A stretch of DNA of 64,000 nt from Vibrionaceae bacterium. Its GTDB lineage: Bacteria > Pseudomonadota > Gammaproteobacteria > Enterobacterales > Vibrionaceae. The position numbers and the translations under genes are program-made. Position 1 is the stretch's first letter; every line of letters starts with the position of its first letter. The notes below the pieces were generated by a model. The model was not told where the DNA came from and ran no database searches. It was given only the letters and a program-made list of their open reading frames with translations. The DNA lies in assembly GCA_018222805.1 (NCBI GenBank), contig JAAEZQ010000012.1:1-64000 (forward strand), given 5' to 3'. Shown here in pieces: positions 18,666 to 28,228 of this stretch.

Positions 18666-20111
18666 ATGGATCTTAAAGCAGTAATCCACAAGTTTATGCG
18701 ATCACCCGGTGGTGGTCGCGCTTGTTTTTTAGTTATTCAGCCAGACGCAATCTATTTATCATCATCACTAAACCGTGCTCGACCGACCCGTTTTGAAGTC
18801 TCTGAGTCAAACTGGGAGAGAGCGGTTGAACAGGCACTCAGTGTTGCCGCCAGTTCTTATGATTCGTTAAAGGTAGTGCTGTCTCACAACTACTACCAGA
18901 TGTACCAAATCGATAAACCAGCAATGCCTCGTCATGAGTGGCCTGCAGCATTGCCGTTTCTGCTGAAAGAGCTGATCTCCGAACGCGCCATCGATATCGT
19001 TGCGGATGCTGTAGAACTGCCGAACTCGAGCAAGGTACAGGCGTATGTATTATCAAGGAAAACACTTGATAAGATTGTGCAGCTAGCGAGTCGTGCTCAG
19101 CTATCGTTAGAGGCTATTGTTCCTGAAGATTGTGTATGGGGACATACTGCCGGGGAGCTCGGTAATTTCATCTTGCTGCAACGCAGTGTTCGAGGGCACT
19201 TCCGCATCAGTGCATTTGTCGAACGAACAATTGCTTTTCATCGTTCCATTCGCAGTGTTACGCCACCGTTGACCGGTGTTCCGTCCACTGAGCTGCAAAT
19301 GGACAGTCTTTCATTGGAACTTCAGCGCTCTATTGACTATTTGTCTTCACAGCTTCGTCATGTGCAGCTGCATCAGTTAAAAGTGTGCTGTGATGAAGAA
19401 GATGAGCACGAGCTAGTTCAGTCTCTTAATTACCGTTTGAGCACGAAAGTTTCTTCATTATTACCTGCAGAACATGAGTTATCGGGACATGTGCTTGCCG
19501 ACACTGCGACAACTACTAACGAGTTACACATTAACTTATATCCTGATTATTTAAAGCCAAAAAAAGAGCTTCTGACTTTAAGAAATGTGGTGATTTCATG
19601 GGGCGTTTCGGCAGCCGCTATTTTGCTGTCCTATGGTTACGTTACTTGGCAGAGTGAAGGATTAGAAGATGAAATTGCCATTGTGAAGAGCAAGGGCGAG
19701 ATCATGAAATCTGAGCTGGATAGAGCTCAGGTCAAGTTACGCAAGCATCAACCTGACACCAGTAAGTTAGCAGCGAAAGAGCGTCTTGAGCGTACCGTGA
19801 AGTCTAAGCGAGACTCACTAAAAGCGGTCGGGAAATATGACGATTCACAACTGACAGGGTACTCCGGTGTGATGCAGTCTCTTGCTAAGTTAGGCAATAG
19901 AGAGATTTCTTTATCAGAAATCCGAATTAACAATAATACGTTGAATTTGAAGGGACTGGCGAAGGCGCCAAGCTCAGTGCCTAGCTGGGTCAACCGATTT
20001 AAAGATGAGATCAACCTTGTTGGTCGTACTTTCGATGACGTCAATATTGGTCGTAATGAAAAAGGTATTGTAACGTTTGAATTGAAAGCCGGGGAGGATA
20101 AAAAGAAATGA
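18666..20111 (+). CDS. mshI: MSHA biogenesis protein MshI (PilM/PilN-like inner-membrane assembly protein)
   Basis: The 481-residue protein combines an N-terminal cytoplasmic part resembling the actin-like PilM fold (about 1-290) with a single membrane helix (about 308-326, VVISWGVSAAAILLSYGYV), a coiled-coil stretch and a small periplasmic domain resembling PilN. It would couple the cytoplasmic motor to the periplasmic alignment proteins. The identification rests on position between mshH and mshJ and on this architecture. It overlaps mshJ by four bases, so the two are translated together. Confidence 0.88.
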   Translation: MDLKAVIHKFMRSPGGGRACFLVIQPDAIYLSSSLNRARPTRFEVSESNWERAVEQALSVAASSYDSLKVVLSHNYYQMYQIDKPAMPRHEWPAALPFLLKELISERAIDIVADAVELPNSSKVQAYVLSRKTLDKIVQLASRAQLSLEAIVPEDCVWGHTAGELGNFILLQRSVRGHFRISAFVERTIAFHRSIRSVTPPLTGVPSTELQMDSLSLELQRSIDYLSSQLRHVQLHQLKVCCDEEDEHELVQSLNYRLSTKVSSLLPAEHELSGHVLADTATTTNELHINLYPDYLKPKKELLTLRNVVISWGVSAAAILLSYGYVTWQSEGLEDEIAIVKSKGEIMKSELDRAQVKLRKHQPDTSKLAAKERLERTVKSKRDSLKAVGKYDDSQLTGYSGVMQSLAKLGNREISLSEIRINNNTLNLKGLAKAPSSVPSWVNRFKDEINLVGRTFDDVNIGRNEKGIVTFELKAGEDKKK

Positions 20112-20758
20112 GCGAGTTCTGGCTTTCTCTGGAAGAACGTTTTGGTGAAATGAGTGTCCGAGAAAAAGTACTGATCGCCTTGTGCGGGTTGGTGACAGTG
20201 GTGATGCTGCTATTTACGCTAGTACTCGAACCCAAACTCAACCAAATAAATAATAATGAAAAACAGCTGAATAGCTTAAAGCAGACCAATCAAAAAACAG
20301 AGATTGATATTTTGCGTATACAAGCGCAGCTAAAGAAAGATCCAAATGCGGAAATTGATTTGGAGGTTTCAGGTCTGCTTGCTGAAAGCCAGCGCCTTTC
20401 GCAGCAGCTTTCAGAGATCATTGAACACCTTATCACCCCTTCGCAGATGGCGGGGTTACTTGAGCAAGTTTTGGAGCAACAAACGGGGATTCACTTAGTC
20501 TCTTTGCAAACGTTGCCTTCAGAGCCAATCTCTGACGATAAAGAAGTATCTCAATACTCAGGATACTACGTACACCCTGTGCGTATGGAAGTGACAGGGG
20601 ATTACTTTTCTATTGCTAATTACCTGAGCAAGTTGGAAAAGCTGCCTGCAAGTTATTACTGGCGCAGTTTTCATTACAAAGTGGATAAATATCCCAAAGC
20701 AACATTAGTGTTGGAAGTGTACACATTAGGCTCTAGAGAGGCGTTTATCGGTGGTTAA
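20108..20758 (+). CDS. mshJ: MSHA biogenesis protein MshJ (PilO-like)
   Basis: A 216-residue bitopic protein with a short cytoplasmic N-terminus, one membrane helix (about 18-38), a coiled coil (about 40-110) and a small periplasmic domain. This is the layout of PilO/GspM-like alignment proteins, which pair with PilN-type partners, here MshI. ATGA overlap with mshI and an eight-base overlap with mshK show tight coupling. Confidence 0.88.
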   Translation: MSEFWLSLEERFGEMSVREKVLIALCGLVTVVMLLFTLVLEPKLNQINNNEKQLNSLKQTNQKTEIDILRIQAQLKKDPNAEIDLEVSGLLAESQRLSQQLSEIIEHLITPSQMAGLLEQVLEQQTGIHLVSLQTLPSEPISDDKEVSQYSGYYVHPVRMEVTGDYFSIANYLSKLEKLPASYYWRSFHYKVDKYPKATLVLEVYTLGSREAFIGG

Positions 20759-21083
20759 GAAATTCATTATCTCAATAGCCTTAACGGTAATTGCGGGAGG
20801 AGCATGGGCAGACCAAGACCCTACCGCACCACTTGGCTGGCATAAGCCAGCCGCCGAATCTAATGCCAAACCAATCAGAAAAAGGTATAGGCTACCGACA
20901 CTAAACAGCATTGTTTGTAAAGTTGGCAGTCAATGTAGTGCCATTATGGATAACCAAATTGTTGAGCAGGGCGAACTGTTCAAAGGTTATCGCGTGGCGA
21001 GTGTCACCAGTGAATTTGTAACTTTAAAGCAGGGTAACCGTCAGTGGAAACTGGAGCTTTTTGGTTTAAACGTAAAAAAATAA
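20751..21083 (+). CDS. mshK: MSHA biogenesis protein MshK (PilP-like periplasmic protein)
   Basis: A 110-residue protein with a cleavable signal peptide (about 1-20, ending GGAWA) followed by ADQDPTAPLGW, and a small C-terminal domain with a repeated-strand pattern like PilP/GspC homology regions. It probably links the inner-membrane MshI/J complex to the MshL secretin. The start is GTG inside the end of mshJ. There are two cysteines (CKVGSQC), which may form a disulphide in the periplasm. Confidence 0.85.
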   Translation: MVKKFIISIALTVIAGGAWADQDPTAPLGWHKPAAESNAKPIRKRYRLPTLNSIVCKVGSQCSAIMDNQIVEQGELFKGYRVASVTSEFVTLKQGNRQWKLELFGLNVKK

Positions 21084-21103
21084 GAGTCAGAGCCTGATCA
21101 GAT

Positions 21104-22783
21104 ATGCGCAAATTAGTTGTAGGAATTATTACCGCTTCTTTAATGGGATGCTCAATGGGGCACCGAGATCCTGTTGAAGTGAAACAAGCTCTTAATGAGT
21201 CGATCAATCAAGCCAACAGTCGTGCCTTAGAAGTGCTGCCCCCTTCTGTCGAAGCCGACCTAATGCCAAGCGTAGATACCAGTTCGTCATCGGAGCAAGC
21301 GACATCTAAGCGTTTTCGTATTCAGGCGAACGCAGTTGAAGCGAGAAGCTTTTTTGCTTCACTCGTCAAAGGGACCGAATACAGTGCCGCGATTCACCCA
21401 GCAGTTGCAGGTAACATTACCGTTAACTTGTCTGATGTAACCTTAGATGAGGTACTGAGTGTCGTGCAGAACATGTACGGCTATGATGTGATTAAATCGG
21501 GCAAAGTGATCCAGGTTTATCCAGCGGGCATGCGCACCGTAACGATTCCTGTTGATTATCTACAATTCAAACGCACTGGCCGCTCACTAACGAGTATCAG
21601 TACGGGCTCTGTTACTTCAGCGGGTACGTCCAACTCTGGGGGAAGCTCCGACAGTTCAGACTCGTCAAGTTCGTCAGACTCTGACAACAGTAGTGATAGT
21701 TCGACATCTCCAACGGGTGGTACTCGTATTGAAACGGTAACCGAAAGTGATTTCTGGCCAATGTTGCAACAAGCTGTCGCAAACCTGATTGGCTCGGGCA
21801 AAGGTCAAAGTGTTGTTGTCACTCCTCAGGCTAGCGTCATTACGGTTCGAGCGTTTCCTGATGACATTCGTCAGGTTCGTGAGTTCTTAGGTGTTTCCCA
21901 AGAACGTATGCAGCGACAGGTAATTCTCGAAGCCAAAATCCTAGAAGTGACGTTGAGTGACGGTTATCAGCAAGGCATTAACTGGTCTAATTTATCTGCG
22001 TCTATTGGCTCTGGAGGTGTGTCTTTAGGTCGTCCTTACGCTGGTGGAACAACACTACCAGGCACCGGAGTTACAATACCAACGTTGCCGGGGCTAGATA
22101 CGATAGGCACCTTGCTTGGTGGACAGACGAACGTCACTATTTCTGATGGTAACTTCGATGCCGTCTTGAGCTTTATGTCGACTCAGGGTGACCTCAATGT
22201 ACTATCGAGCCCTCGCATTACCGCAGCGAATAACCAAAAGTCGGTCATAAAAGTAGGCACAGACCAATACTTTGTTACCGAGCTTTCAAGTAACGTGGGC
22301 AGCGGTGACAACTCGAATGCAGTACCAGAGGTGGAGCTAACTCCTTTCTTCTCTGGCATCTCGCTCGATGTAACGCCTCAAATCGACGATAAAGGCAATG
22401 TGTTCCTCCATGTACACCCAGCAGTGATTGAGGTCGAAGAAGAAACCAAAGTTCTGAACCTTGGCGGTGATTTCGAAGATGTGCAGTTACCACTGGCGAA
22501 AAGTTCGATTCGCGAGTCTGACTCTGTGATTCGCGCCAAAGACGGTGATGTTGTCGTCATTGGCGGTCTGATGAAGCAGCAGAATTTAGAGCAAGTATCT
22601 AAAGTTCCTTTCTTGGGAGATGTTCCTGCTCTTGGGCACCTATTTCGTAATGTGAACAACGTGACACAAAAAACCGAGCTGGTGATTTTGCTTAAACCGA
22701 CTGTGGTTGGTGTGAACTCTTGGCAAAAAGAGCTAGAACGTTCTCGTGATCTGCTGCAAGAGTGGTTCCCTGATGCGGAATAA
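21104..22783 (+). CDS. mshL: MSHA secretin MshL, outer-membrane pilus channel
   Basis: A 559-residue lipoprotein: the signal sequence ends in the lipobox LMGC at residues 14-17. An N-domain (about 60-150) is followed by a Ser/Asp/Gly-rich low-complexity linker (about 168-205), a second N-domain and the C-terminal secretin gate (about 280-540, with the VPFLGDVPALGHLFR signature). It would form the multimeric outer-membrane ring through which the pilus passes. It lies 20 bases after mshK. Confidence 0.95.
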   Translation: MRKLVVGIITASLMGCSMGHRDPVEVKQALNESINQANSRALEVLPPSVEADLMPSVDTSSSSEQATSKRFRIQANAVEARSFFASLVKGTEYSAAIHPAVAGNITVNLSDVTLDEVLSVVQNMYGYDVIKSGKVIQVYPAGMRTVTIPVDYLQFKRTGRSLTSISTGSVTSAGTSNSGGSSDSSDSSSSSDSDNSSDSSTSPTGGTRIETVTESDFWPMLQQAVANLIGSGKGQSVVVTPQASVITVRAFPDDIRQVREFLGVSQERMQRQVILEAKILEVTLSDGYQQGINWSNLSASIGSGGVSLGRPYAGGTTLPGTGVTIPTLPGLDTIGTLLGGQTNVTISDGNFDAVLSFMSTQGDLNVLSSPRITAANNQKSVIKVGTDQYFVTELSSNVGSGDNSNAVPEVELTPFFSGISLDVTPQIDDKGNVFLHVHPAVIEVEEETKVLNLGGDFEDVQLPLAKSSIRESDSVIRAKDGDVVVIGGLMKQQNLEQVSKVPFLGDVPALGHLFRNVNNVTQKTELVILLKPTVVGVNSWQKELERSRDLLQEWFPDAE

Positions 22784-22827
22784 GGGCGATGAGAAGTTAA
22801 GTTGTTCAGAATGCTTGTGATTTGATT

Positions 22828-23673
22828 ATGTACTTGTCGCATTTTGGATTTCGAGTTCAGCCTTTTTCACTGACCCCAAATACAGAGATGTTTTTGGGGT
22901 TAGTCCCTCATTATGAAGCGATTCAGACTATTCTGGCCGCAGTCCAAATGGGGGAAGGGGTAATGAAGGTGACCGGAGAAGTCGGCACCGGAAAAACCAT
23001 GGTGTGCCGTAAACTGATTGAGCAGTTGGACTCACAAGTAGAGCTGGTTTATTTGCCGAACCCAGTCTTAAATGGTGAGCAGTTACAGTTCGCTGTCGCG
23101 AGAGAGTTAGGGATCGAGAATAACGATCCTTTGCTTGTTGTGTCACTTATTCAGGAACATTTGATTCGCGTTCATTCATCAGTCAAGAAAACGGTACTGA
23201 TTGTGGATGAAGCGCAGGCACTTTCTCCTCAGGCACTAGAGGCATTGCGCTTGCTTGGCAACTTAGAAACTGAACAAGACAAGCTGATTCAGCTCGTATT
23301 ATTTGGTCAGCCAGAGCTTGATGAACGATTAGCTACTCATGAGCTGAGACAGTTTCGCCAGCGCATTACGTTCAGTTGTGAGTTACGTCCACTCTCGCTC
23401 GATGAGGGAGTGGCCTATATCAATAATCGTTTGGATATTGCGGGAAATGGTGCTCACATATTCTCAGTAGAGCAGAAAAAAGCGATTTGGCGATCAGCGA
23501 TGGGCATACCAAGGCTGATCAATCAAATCTGTCACAAAGCCTTGTTAGCTGCGTTTAACGAAGGTTGTACTTTACTGAAAAATCAGCACGTTTATGTAGC
23601 AATACACGACACATTTGATGCCCGTAAACCCAAATTTAAAACACCCGTATTCTGGGGATGGAGTCAACATTGA
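22828..23673 (+). CDS. mshM: MSHA biogenesis ATPase MshM (ExeA/GspA-like)
   Basis: A 281-residue AAA-type ATPase with Walker A GEVGTGKTM near residue 49 and Walker B TVLIVDEAQ near 124. ExeA-like proteins help assemble secretins, using peptidoglycan contacts in some cases; MshM lacks a peptidoglycan-binding extension at this length. I start at MYLSHFGF, the conserved family N-terminus; an in-frame TTG two codons earlier is an alternative. The ribosome-binding site is weak, suggesting coupling to mshL 44 bases upstream. Confidence 0.9.
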   Translation: MYLSHFGFRVQPFSLTPNTEMFLGLVPHYEAIQTILAAVQMGEGVMKVTGEVGTGKTMVCRKLIEQLDSQVELVYLPNPVLNGEQLQFAVARELGIENNDPLLVVSLIQEHLIRVHSSVKKTVLIVDEAQALSPQALEALRLLGNLETEQDKLIQLVLFGQPELDERLATHELRQFRQRITFSCELRPLSLDEGVAYINNRLDIAGNGAHIFSVEQKKAIWRSAMGIPRLINQICHKALLAAFNEGCTLLKNQHVYVAIHDTFDARKPKFKTPVFWGWSQH

Positions 23674-24773
23674 GTGCCATCAATAAAGCATTATCAGAAA
23701 TCACAGAAAAAACATCATCTTGTGAATTAACCAGAGCAGAGATACCTCATGTTTCTCGCAGCAAACCTTGGCTGTGGCTGGTGGCGGGGTTTTCGTTGAG
23801 CCTTGCTGTGGGAGGCTGGGCAGTCTCTCAAGGTCCGGTGGCATCTGATGAAATCGCACAATATCAAACAGGGGAAGCCCAGCAGGTTATATCCATCGTT
23901 ACTGAATCTGCTCATTCACCGACCAGTAAAATGACACCAGAAACAAGTCGTCAGGTTTACACTAAGCCGATGCAACAACAAGTTATCGAAACGGCAGTAC
24001 CCAATGCACCAGTGTCAGATATTCCTGAACCTGAAGTAGACTCGTTTTCTCCAAGACAAGAGGTGAGGTCAGTTTCGAACGCACCAATTCTGCTCGCTCA
24101 AGTTACCAGTTTTCCAAATGAAAATGCTCCAAGTGAAAAGTCGGGCTCTATTACTGAAAGTTCGATGAATATCGAACAAGTTGAGCTGACGCATCATCAA
24201 TTGGCAATCAAAGCGCTAGGCCGTGCAGAGAAAGCTTTGGATGCCAATGATATGCAAAATGCGCTTTCTGCTTACCAAGAAGCGTTGCGTTATGAACCAA
24301 CCAATGTGGATACACGCCAAAAACTCGCTGCCCTTTATTTTGGAAAAGGTGACACGCGAAAAGCGTATGAAATCATTCAGGAAGGCATCAACTTAGACAC
24401 AAACAATCAAACACTTCGACTGGCTTTATCCAAGCTATTGGTCAAAGCCAAACAGCCTCAAGCGGCGCTTAGTCCGTTGGTTCACATGCCGCCATTGCCA
24501 AATCGAGATTATTTGGCAATGCGTGCCGTGCTGGCACAAAAGCAAAAGCAGGATGAAATTGCATTGGAGAGCTATCAGTTACTGACCCAGCGTGATCCAG
24601 AAAATGCTCGCTGGTGGATGGGTTTAGGTATACAGCAGGAGCGAGCACAGCAGTTCACTTCGGCCATCAACTCATACAATAAAGCGTTGGGGAAAGTGGG
24701 GATATCGAACCAGTCACAAGCCTTTATTCGCGATCGATTGACGGTTCTGAAGCAGTTGGAGAATGCGCAATGA
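23670..24773 (+). CDS. mshN: MSHA biogenesis protein MshN (TPR protein)
   Basis: About 367 residues: a short cytoplasmic N-terminus (MSAINKALSE), one membrane helix (about 32-50), a Pro/Gln/Ser-rich linker and four or so TPR-like helical repeats (about 165-360). It is probably an adaptor that docks pilus or secretin parts. I choose the TTG start at 23670, with GGAG six bases upstream and conserved MSAINKAL; ATG 23658 is the other option and adds four residues. It overlaps both neighbours by four bases. Confidence 0.87.
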   Translation: MSAINKALSEITEKTSSCELTRAEIPHVSRSKPWLWLVAGFSLSLAVGGWAVSQGPVASDEIAQYQTGEAQQVISIVTESAHSPTSKMTPETSRQVYTKPMQQQVIETAVPNAPVSDIPEPEVDSFSPRQEVRSVSNAPILLAQVTSFPNENAPSEKSGSITESSMNIEQVELTHHQLAIKALGRAEKALDANDMQNALSAYQEALRYEPTNVDTRQKLAALYFGKGDTRKAYEIIQEGINLDTNNQTLRLALSKLLVKAKQPQAALSPLVHMPPLPNRDYLAMRAVLAQKQKQDEIALESYQLLTQRDPENARWWMGLGIQQERAQQFTSAINSYNKALGKVGISNQSQAFIRDRLTVLKQLENAQ

Positions 24774-26494
24774 AAATTCAGTTAAGAAAACGCTTGGGTG
24801 ACCTTCTGATTGAAGAATCCATTGTATCCGAAGAGCAAATTCAACAAGCACTAACGGCACAACGTAGTACAGGTCAGAAACTGGGTGATGCGCTGATTGA
24901 CCTTGGTTTTATCACCGAGAAGCAAATGCTCAATTTCTTATCGCAGCAGCTAGGCTTGCCGTTGATTGATCTTGGCCGTGCTCCGGTCGATCCTGAAGCC
25001 GTACAAATCTTACCTGAAGTACATGCTCGTCGACTGCGTGCGATGGTGGTGGCTCGTAATGGTCAAACATTGCGTGTTGCAATGAGTGATCCGGCGGATC
25101 TGTTCACGCAAGAGTCTCTGATGAACCTGCTTGGTGAATACAGTCTGGAATTTATCATTGCGTCGGAACGCCAGTTGATCGACAGTTTCGATCGTTACTA
25201 TCGTCGTACTAAAGAGATCGCTTCATTTGCAGAGCAGTTGCAGGCGGAGCATCAAGATGTACAGAGCTTTGATTATGGGATCGACGAAACTGACAGCGAA
25301 GAAGTGACGGTTGTAAAACTGGTTAATTCCATGTTTGAAGATGCAGTTCAGATGGGCGCGTCAGATATTCATATTGAGCCTGATGATAAAGTACTCCGTC
25401 TTCGTCAGCGTATTGATGGTGTGTTACATGAAACACTGTTAAACGAAGTCAACATTGCATCCGCGCTGGTTCTTCGTCTGAAGTTAATGGCTGAGCTGGA
25501 TATTTCTGAAAAACGTCTGCCGCAAGATGGCCGTTTTAATATCAAAGTACGCGGACAATCGATCGATATTCGTATGTCGACCATGCCGACCCAGTATGGT
25601 GAGTCAGTGGTTATGCGTCTGCTTAACCAGTCTACGGGTTTACGTCCGTTGGAAGAGTCAGGTTTACCTCCTGAGCTACTTGCACGCTTGCGACGTCAAT
25701 TGTCACGTCCGCATGGGATGATTCTGGTCACCGGGCCGACCGGTTCCGGTAAAACGACCACACTTTATGGCGCTCTGAGTGAGCTAAATGAACCAGAAAA
25801 GAAAATCATCACCGCAGAAGATCCTGTGGAGTATCGATTACCGCGTATTACACAGGTTCAGATCAACAGCCGTATCGATCTGACTTTCTCTCGTGTTCTG
25901 CGCACGTTCCTGCGTCAGGACCCAGATATCATTCTGGTTGGTGAGATGCGTGATCAAGAAACGGTAGAGATAGGTTTGCGTGCGGCCCTGACTGGTCACT
26001 TGGTACTGAGTACACTGCACACGAATGATGCTATCGACAGTGCCTTGCGAATGATTGATATGGGTGCGCCTGGCTACTTGGTCGCGAGTGCTGTGCGAGC
26101 GGTTGTTGCCCAGCGTCTTGTCCGCCGTGTCTGCCCGGATTGTAAAACGGAAGATAGCTTGGATGAATCACGCCGGCAGTGGTTAGCTGGGCGTTTCCCG
26201 AATCAAGTCGGTGTTACCTTCCACAAAGGAATCGGTTGCCAAAACTGTAACCTGACAGGGTACCGCGGTCGAATCGGTGTGTTTGAAATGCTTGAGTTAG
26301 AAAACGAAATGATGGATAAGCTGCGTGCCAACGATGCAGTCGGTTTTGCACAGGCGGCCCGCCAATCAGAAAAATACAAACCACTATTGGCATCGGCAAT
26401 GGAGCTTGCGATGCAAGGCATCGTAAGTTTAGATGAAGTCATGGCCCTTGGCGAAGGGGATGCTTCTGGTAAAACTGAACCAATTTTTCTATAG
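24770..26494 (+). CDS. mshE: MSHA pilus extension ATPase MshE, c-di-GMP-binding
   Basis: A GspE/PilB-type motor of 574 residues that powers pilus extension at the inner membrane. The MshEN domain carries two tandem 24-residue c-di-GMP motifs (about 8-31 and 37-60, separated by five residues); the second is canonical, while the first has Ser17 where the consensus has Gly and Ile24 where it has Leu. The motor domain has Walker A GPTGSGKTTT, Walker B DPDIILVGEMRD and a zinc tetracysteine (CPDCK, CQNC) near 455-500. c-di-GMP control of MshE is known in V. cholerae. ATGA overlap with mshN. Confidence 0.97.
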   Translation: MKIQLRKRLGDLLIEESIVSEEQIQQALTAQRSTGQKLGDALIDLGFITEKQMLNFLSQQLGLPLIDLGRAPVDPEAVQILPEVHARRLRAMVVARNGQTLRVAMSDPADLFTQESLMNLLGEYSLEFIIASERQLIDSFDRYYRRTKEIASFAEQLQAEHQDVQSFDYGIDETDSEEVTVVKLVNSMFEDAVQMGASDIHIEPDDKVLRLRQRIDGVLHETLLNEVNIASALVLRLKLMAELDISEKRLPQDGRFNIKVRGQSIDIRMSTMPTQYGESVVMRLLNQSTGLRPLEESGLPPELLARLRRQLSRPHGMILVTGPTGSGKTTTLYGALSELNEPEKKIITAEDPVEYRLPRITQVQINSRIDLTFSRVLRTFLRQDPDIILVGEMRDQETVEIGLRAALTGHLVLSTLHTNDAIDSALRMIDMGAPGYLVASAVRAVVAQRLVRRVCPDCKTEDSLDESRRQWLAGRFPNQVGVTFHKGIGCQNCNLTGYRGRIGVFEMLELENEMMDKLRANDAVGFAQAARQSEKYKPLLASAMELAMQGIVSLDEVMALGEGDASGKTEPIFL

Positions 26495-26502
26495 GTAAGT
26501 GA

Positions 26503-27726
26503 ATGCCAACTTTTCGTTATCAAGGTCGTACTTTAGACGGCTCGTCAACCAGTGGCAAAATCGAAGCGGTTAATTCTGAATCCGCTGCGGAAGCGTTGAT
26601 GAACAGAGGGGTGATCCCATTAAATTTACGCTTAGAGAAAGAGGGGATGAAAAACCAGTTTAGCTTATCTAAGTTACTGGTTCCGGCTATTCCATTAGAA
26701 GTGATTATTCTGTTCTCGCGTCAGCTGTTCAGTTTGATTAAAGCTGGGGTGCCTTTGCTGCGTTCAATGCGGGGATTACTGCAAAACTGTGAAAACAAAC
26801 AGCTTAAAGAAGCGCTAGAAGAAGTGGTTTCTGAGCTGAGTAATGGCCGCAGTTTGTCATCTTCGATGCAGCAGCATAGTAGAGTTTTCAGCCCTCTGTT
26901 TGTGTCGATGATTAACGTGGGCGAGAACACGGGTCGACTGGATCAGGCGTTGTTACAACTGGCCAATTATTATGAGCAGGAGCTGGAAACCCGTAAGCGA
27001 ATTAAAGCCGCGATGCGTTATCCAACGTTTGTCATTGTCTTTATTACCATCGCTATGTTTATTCTGAATATCTTGGTGATTCCTGAGTTCGCTGCTATGT
27101 TCACGCGCTTTGGCGTCGATCTACCATTACCAACCCGCATCTTGATTGGGAGCTCTAATTTCTTTGTGAACTATTGGGTACTGCTGATCGCTTTGATGAT
27201 CGCGGCATTTATTATCTTTAAGTCCTGGGTTGCGACTGCGTCTGGCCGGGAGGCATTTGACCTATTTCGTCTGCGCTTGCCCATCGTCGGTGATATTGTC
27301 AATCGCGCCCAGTTATCACGTTTCTCTCGCACCTTCGCTCTGATGCTCAAGTCTGGGGTGCCGCTCAACCAGTCGTTGGCACTTTCTGCTGAAGCCTTAG
27401 GTAACCGCTTTTTAGAGAACCGTATTTTAGAGATGAAGTCAGCCATTGAAGCGGGCAGTACGATTTCTGTCACGGCCATCAACAGTAAGATATTCACTCC
27501 GTTGGTGATTCAGATGATCGCGGTGGGGGAAGAAACTGGTCGTATTGATGAGCTGTTACTCGAAGTGTCTGATTACTACGACAGGGAAGTGGATTACGAT
27601 CTCAAAACACTGACAGCAAGGATAGAACCGTTACTCTTGGTAATCGTGGCTGGTATGGTTATGGTGCTCGCTCTCGGTATATTCCTGCCAATGTGGGGGA
27701 TGCTGGACATCATCAAAGGCGGCTAA
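26503..27726 (+). CDS. mshG: MSHA inner-membrane platform protein MshG (GspF/PilC family)
   Basis: A 407-residue polytopic protein with two repeated GspF domains (about 65-190 and 270-395) and membrane helices near 170-190, 220-240 and 375-400. The VGEETGRIDELL segment is typical of the family. It would sit above the MshE hexamer and gate pilin entry into the growing fibre. It begins eight bases after mshE. Confidence 0.95.
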   Translation: MPTFRYQGRTLDGSSTSGKIEAVNSESAAEALMNRGVIPLNLRLEKEGMKNQFSLSKLLVPAIPLEVIILFSRQLFSLIKAGVPLLRSMRGLLQNCENKQLKEALEEVVSELSNGRSLSSSMQQHSRVFSPLFVSMINVGENTGRLDQALLQLANYYEQELETRKRIKAAMRYPTFVIVFITIAMFILNILVIPEFAAMFTRFGVDLPLPTRILIGSSNFFVNYWVLLIALMIAAFIIFKSWVATASGREAFDLFRLRLPIVGDIVNRAQLSRFSRTFALMLKSGVPLNQSLALSAEALGNRFLENRILEMKSAIEAGSTISVTAINSKIFTPLVIQMIAVGEETGRIDELLLEVSDYYDREVDYDLKTLTARIEPLLLVIVAGMVMVLALGIFLPMWGMLDIIKGG

Positions 27727-27729
27727 TGC

Positions 27730-28185
27730 GTGGTTGAAAATCAAAACCGAGCACTGCTTATTCTCTGCGGCTTGGTCGTCACGATAGTTTTCGGACTGGC
27801 GATTAAGCTTCAGCCGGTTATGGAGAAGTCACAAGCCACTGGTGTTCAAATGGCTAAGGTCTGGATGCTCGATAGTGTTCAGCGTTATAAAGAAGCCTGG
27901 TTACTGCAAGGTGAACCAAAACAGATGGAGATGGACGGTTTTCACCTAACGATGACAGAAGGGGGGCTAGTTTCTCCCTTCAACCAGCAGGGTGGCTTAG
28001 ATTGTGCCTATTGGTTAGCGGTTCATTATCCTCAGCGTAAGATCATGACCAGTGAACCGTCAGAGGTTGGTGGAACGATAAAAAACAATTTTCACATATG
28101 CAATTACACCTATAAGCATCACCAGGTAAAAGTCACAGCCAGCAGGAATCATCTAACAATAAGTGTCGAAAAATTGGCGAAGTGA
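27730..28185 (+). CDS. mshF: MSHA biogenesis protein MshF
   Basis: A 151-residue protein with a single N-terminal membrane helix (about 7-27) and a small periplasmic domain with two cysteines (LDCAYW, FHICNY). It is not a prepilin: no Gly-Phe-Thr/Glu5 signature is present. Its molecular role is not established; position after mshG identifies it. It has a GTG start three bases after the mshG stop, and is the last gene of the assembly block, followed by a 288-base gap. Confidence 0.82.
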   Translation: MVENQNRALLILCGLVVTIVFGLAIKLQPVMEKSQATGVQMAKVWMLDSVQRYKEAWLLQGEPKQMEMDGFHLTMTEGGLVSPFNQQGGLDCAYWLAVHYPQRKIMTSEPSEVGGTIKNNFHICNYTYKHHQVKVTASRNHLTISVEKLAK

Positions 28186-28228
28186 TATTTTTGACACTCT
28201 AGCGCTATAAACTGGAATATAAAATCGA

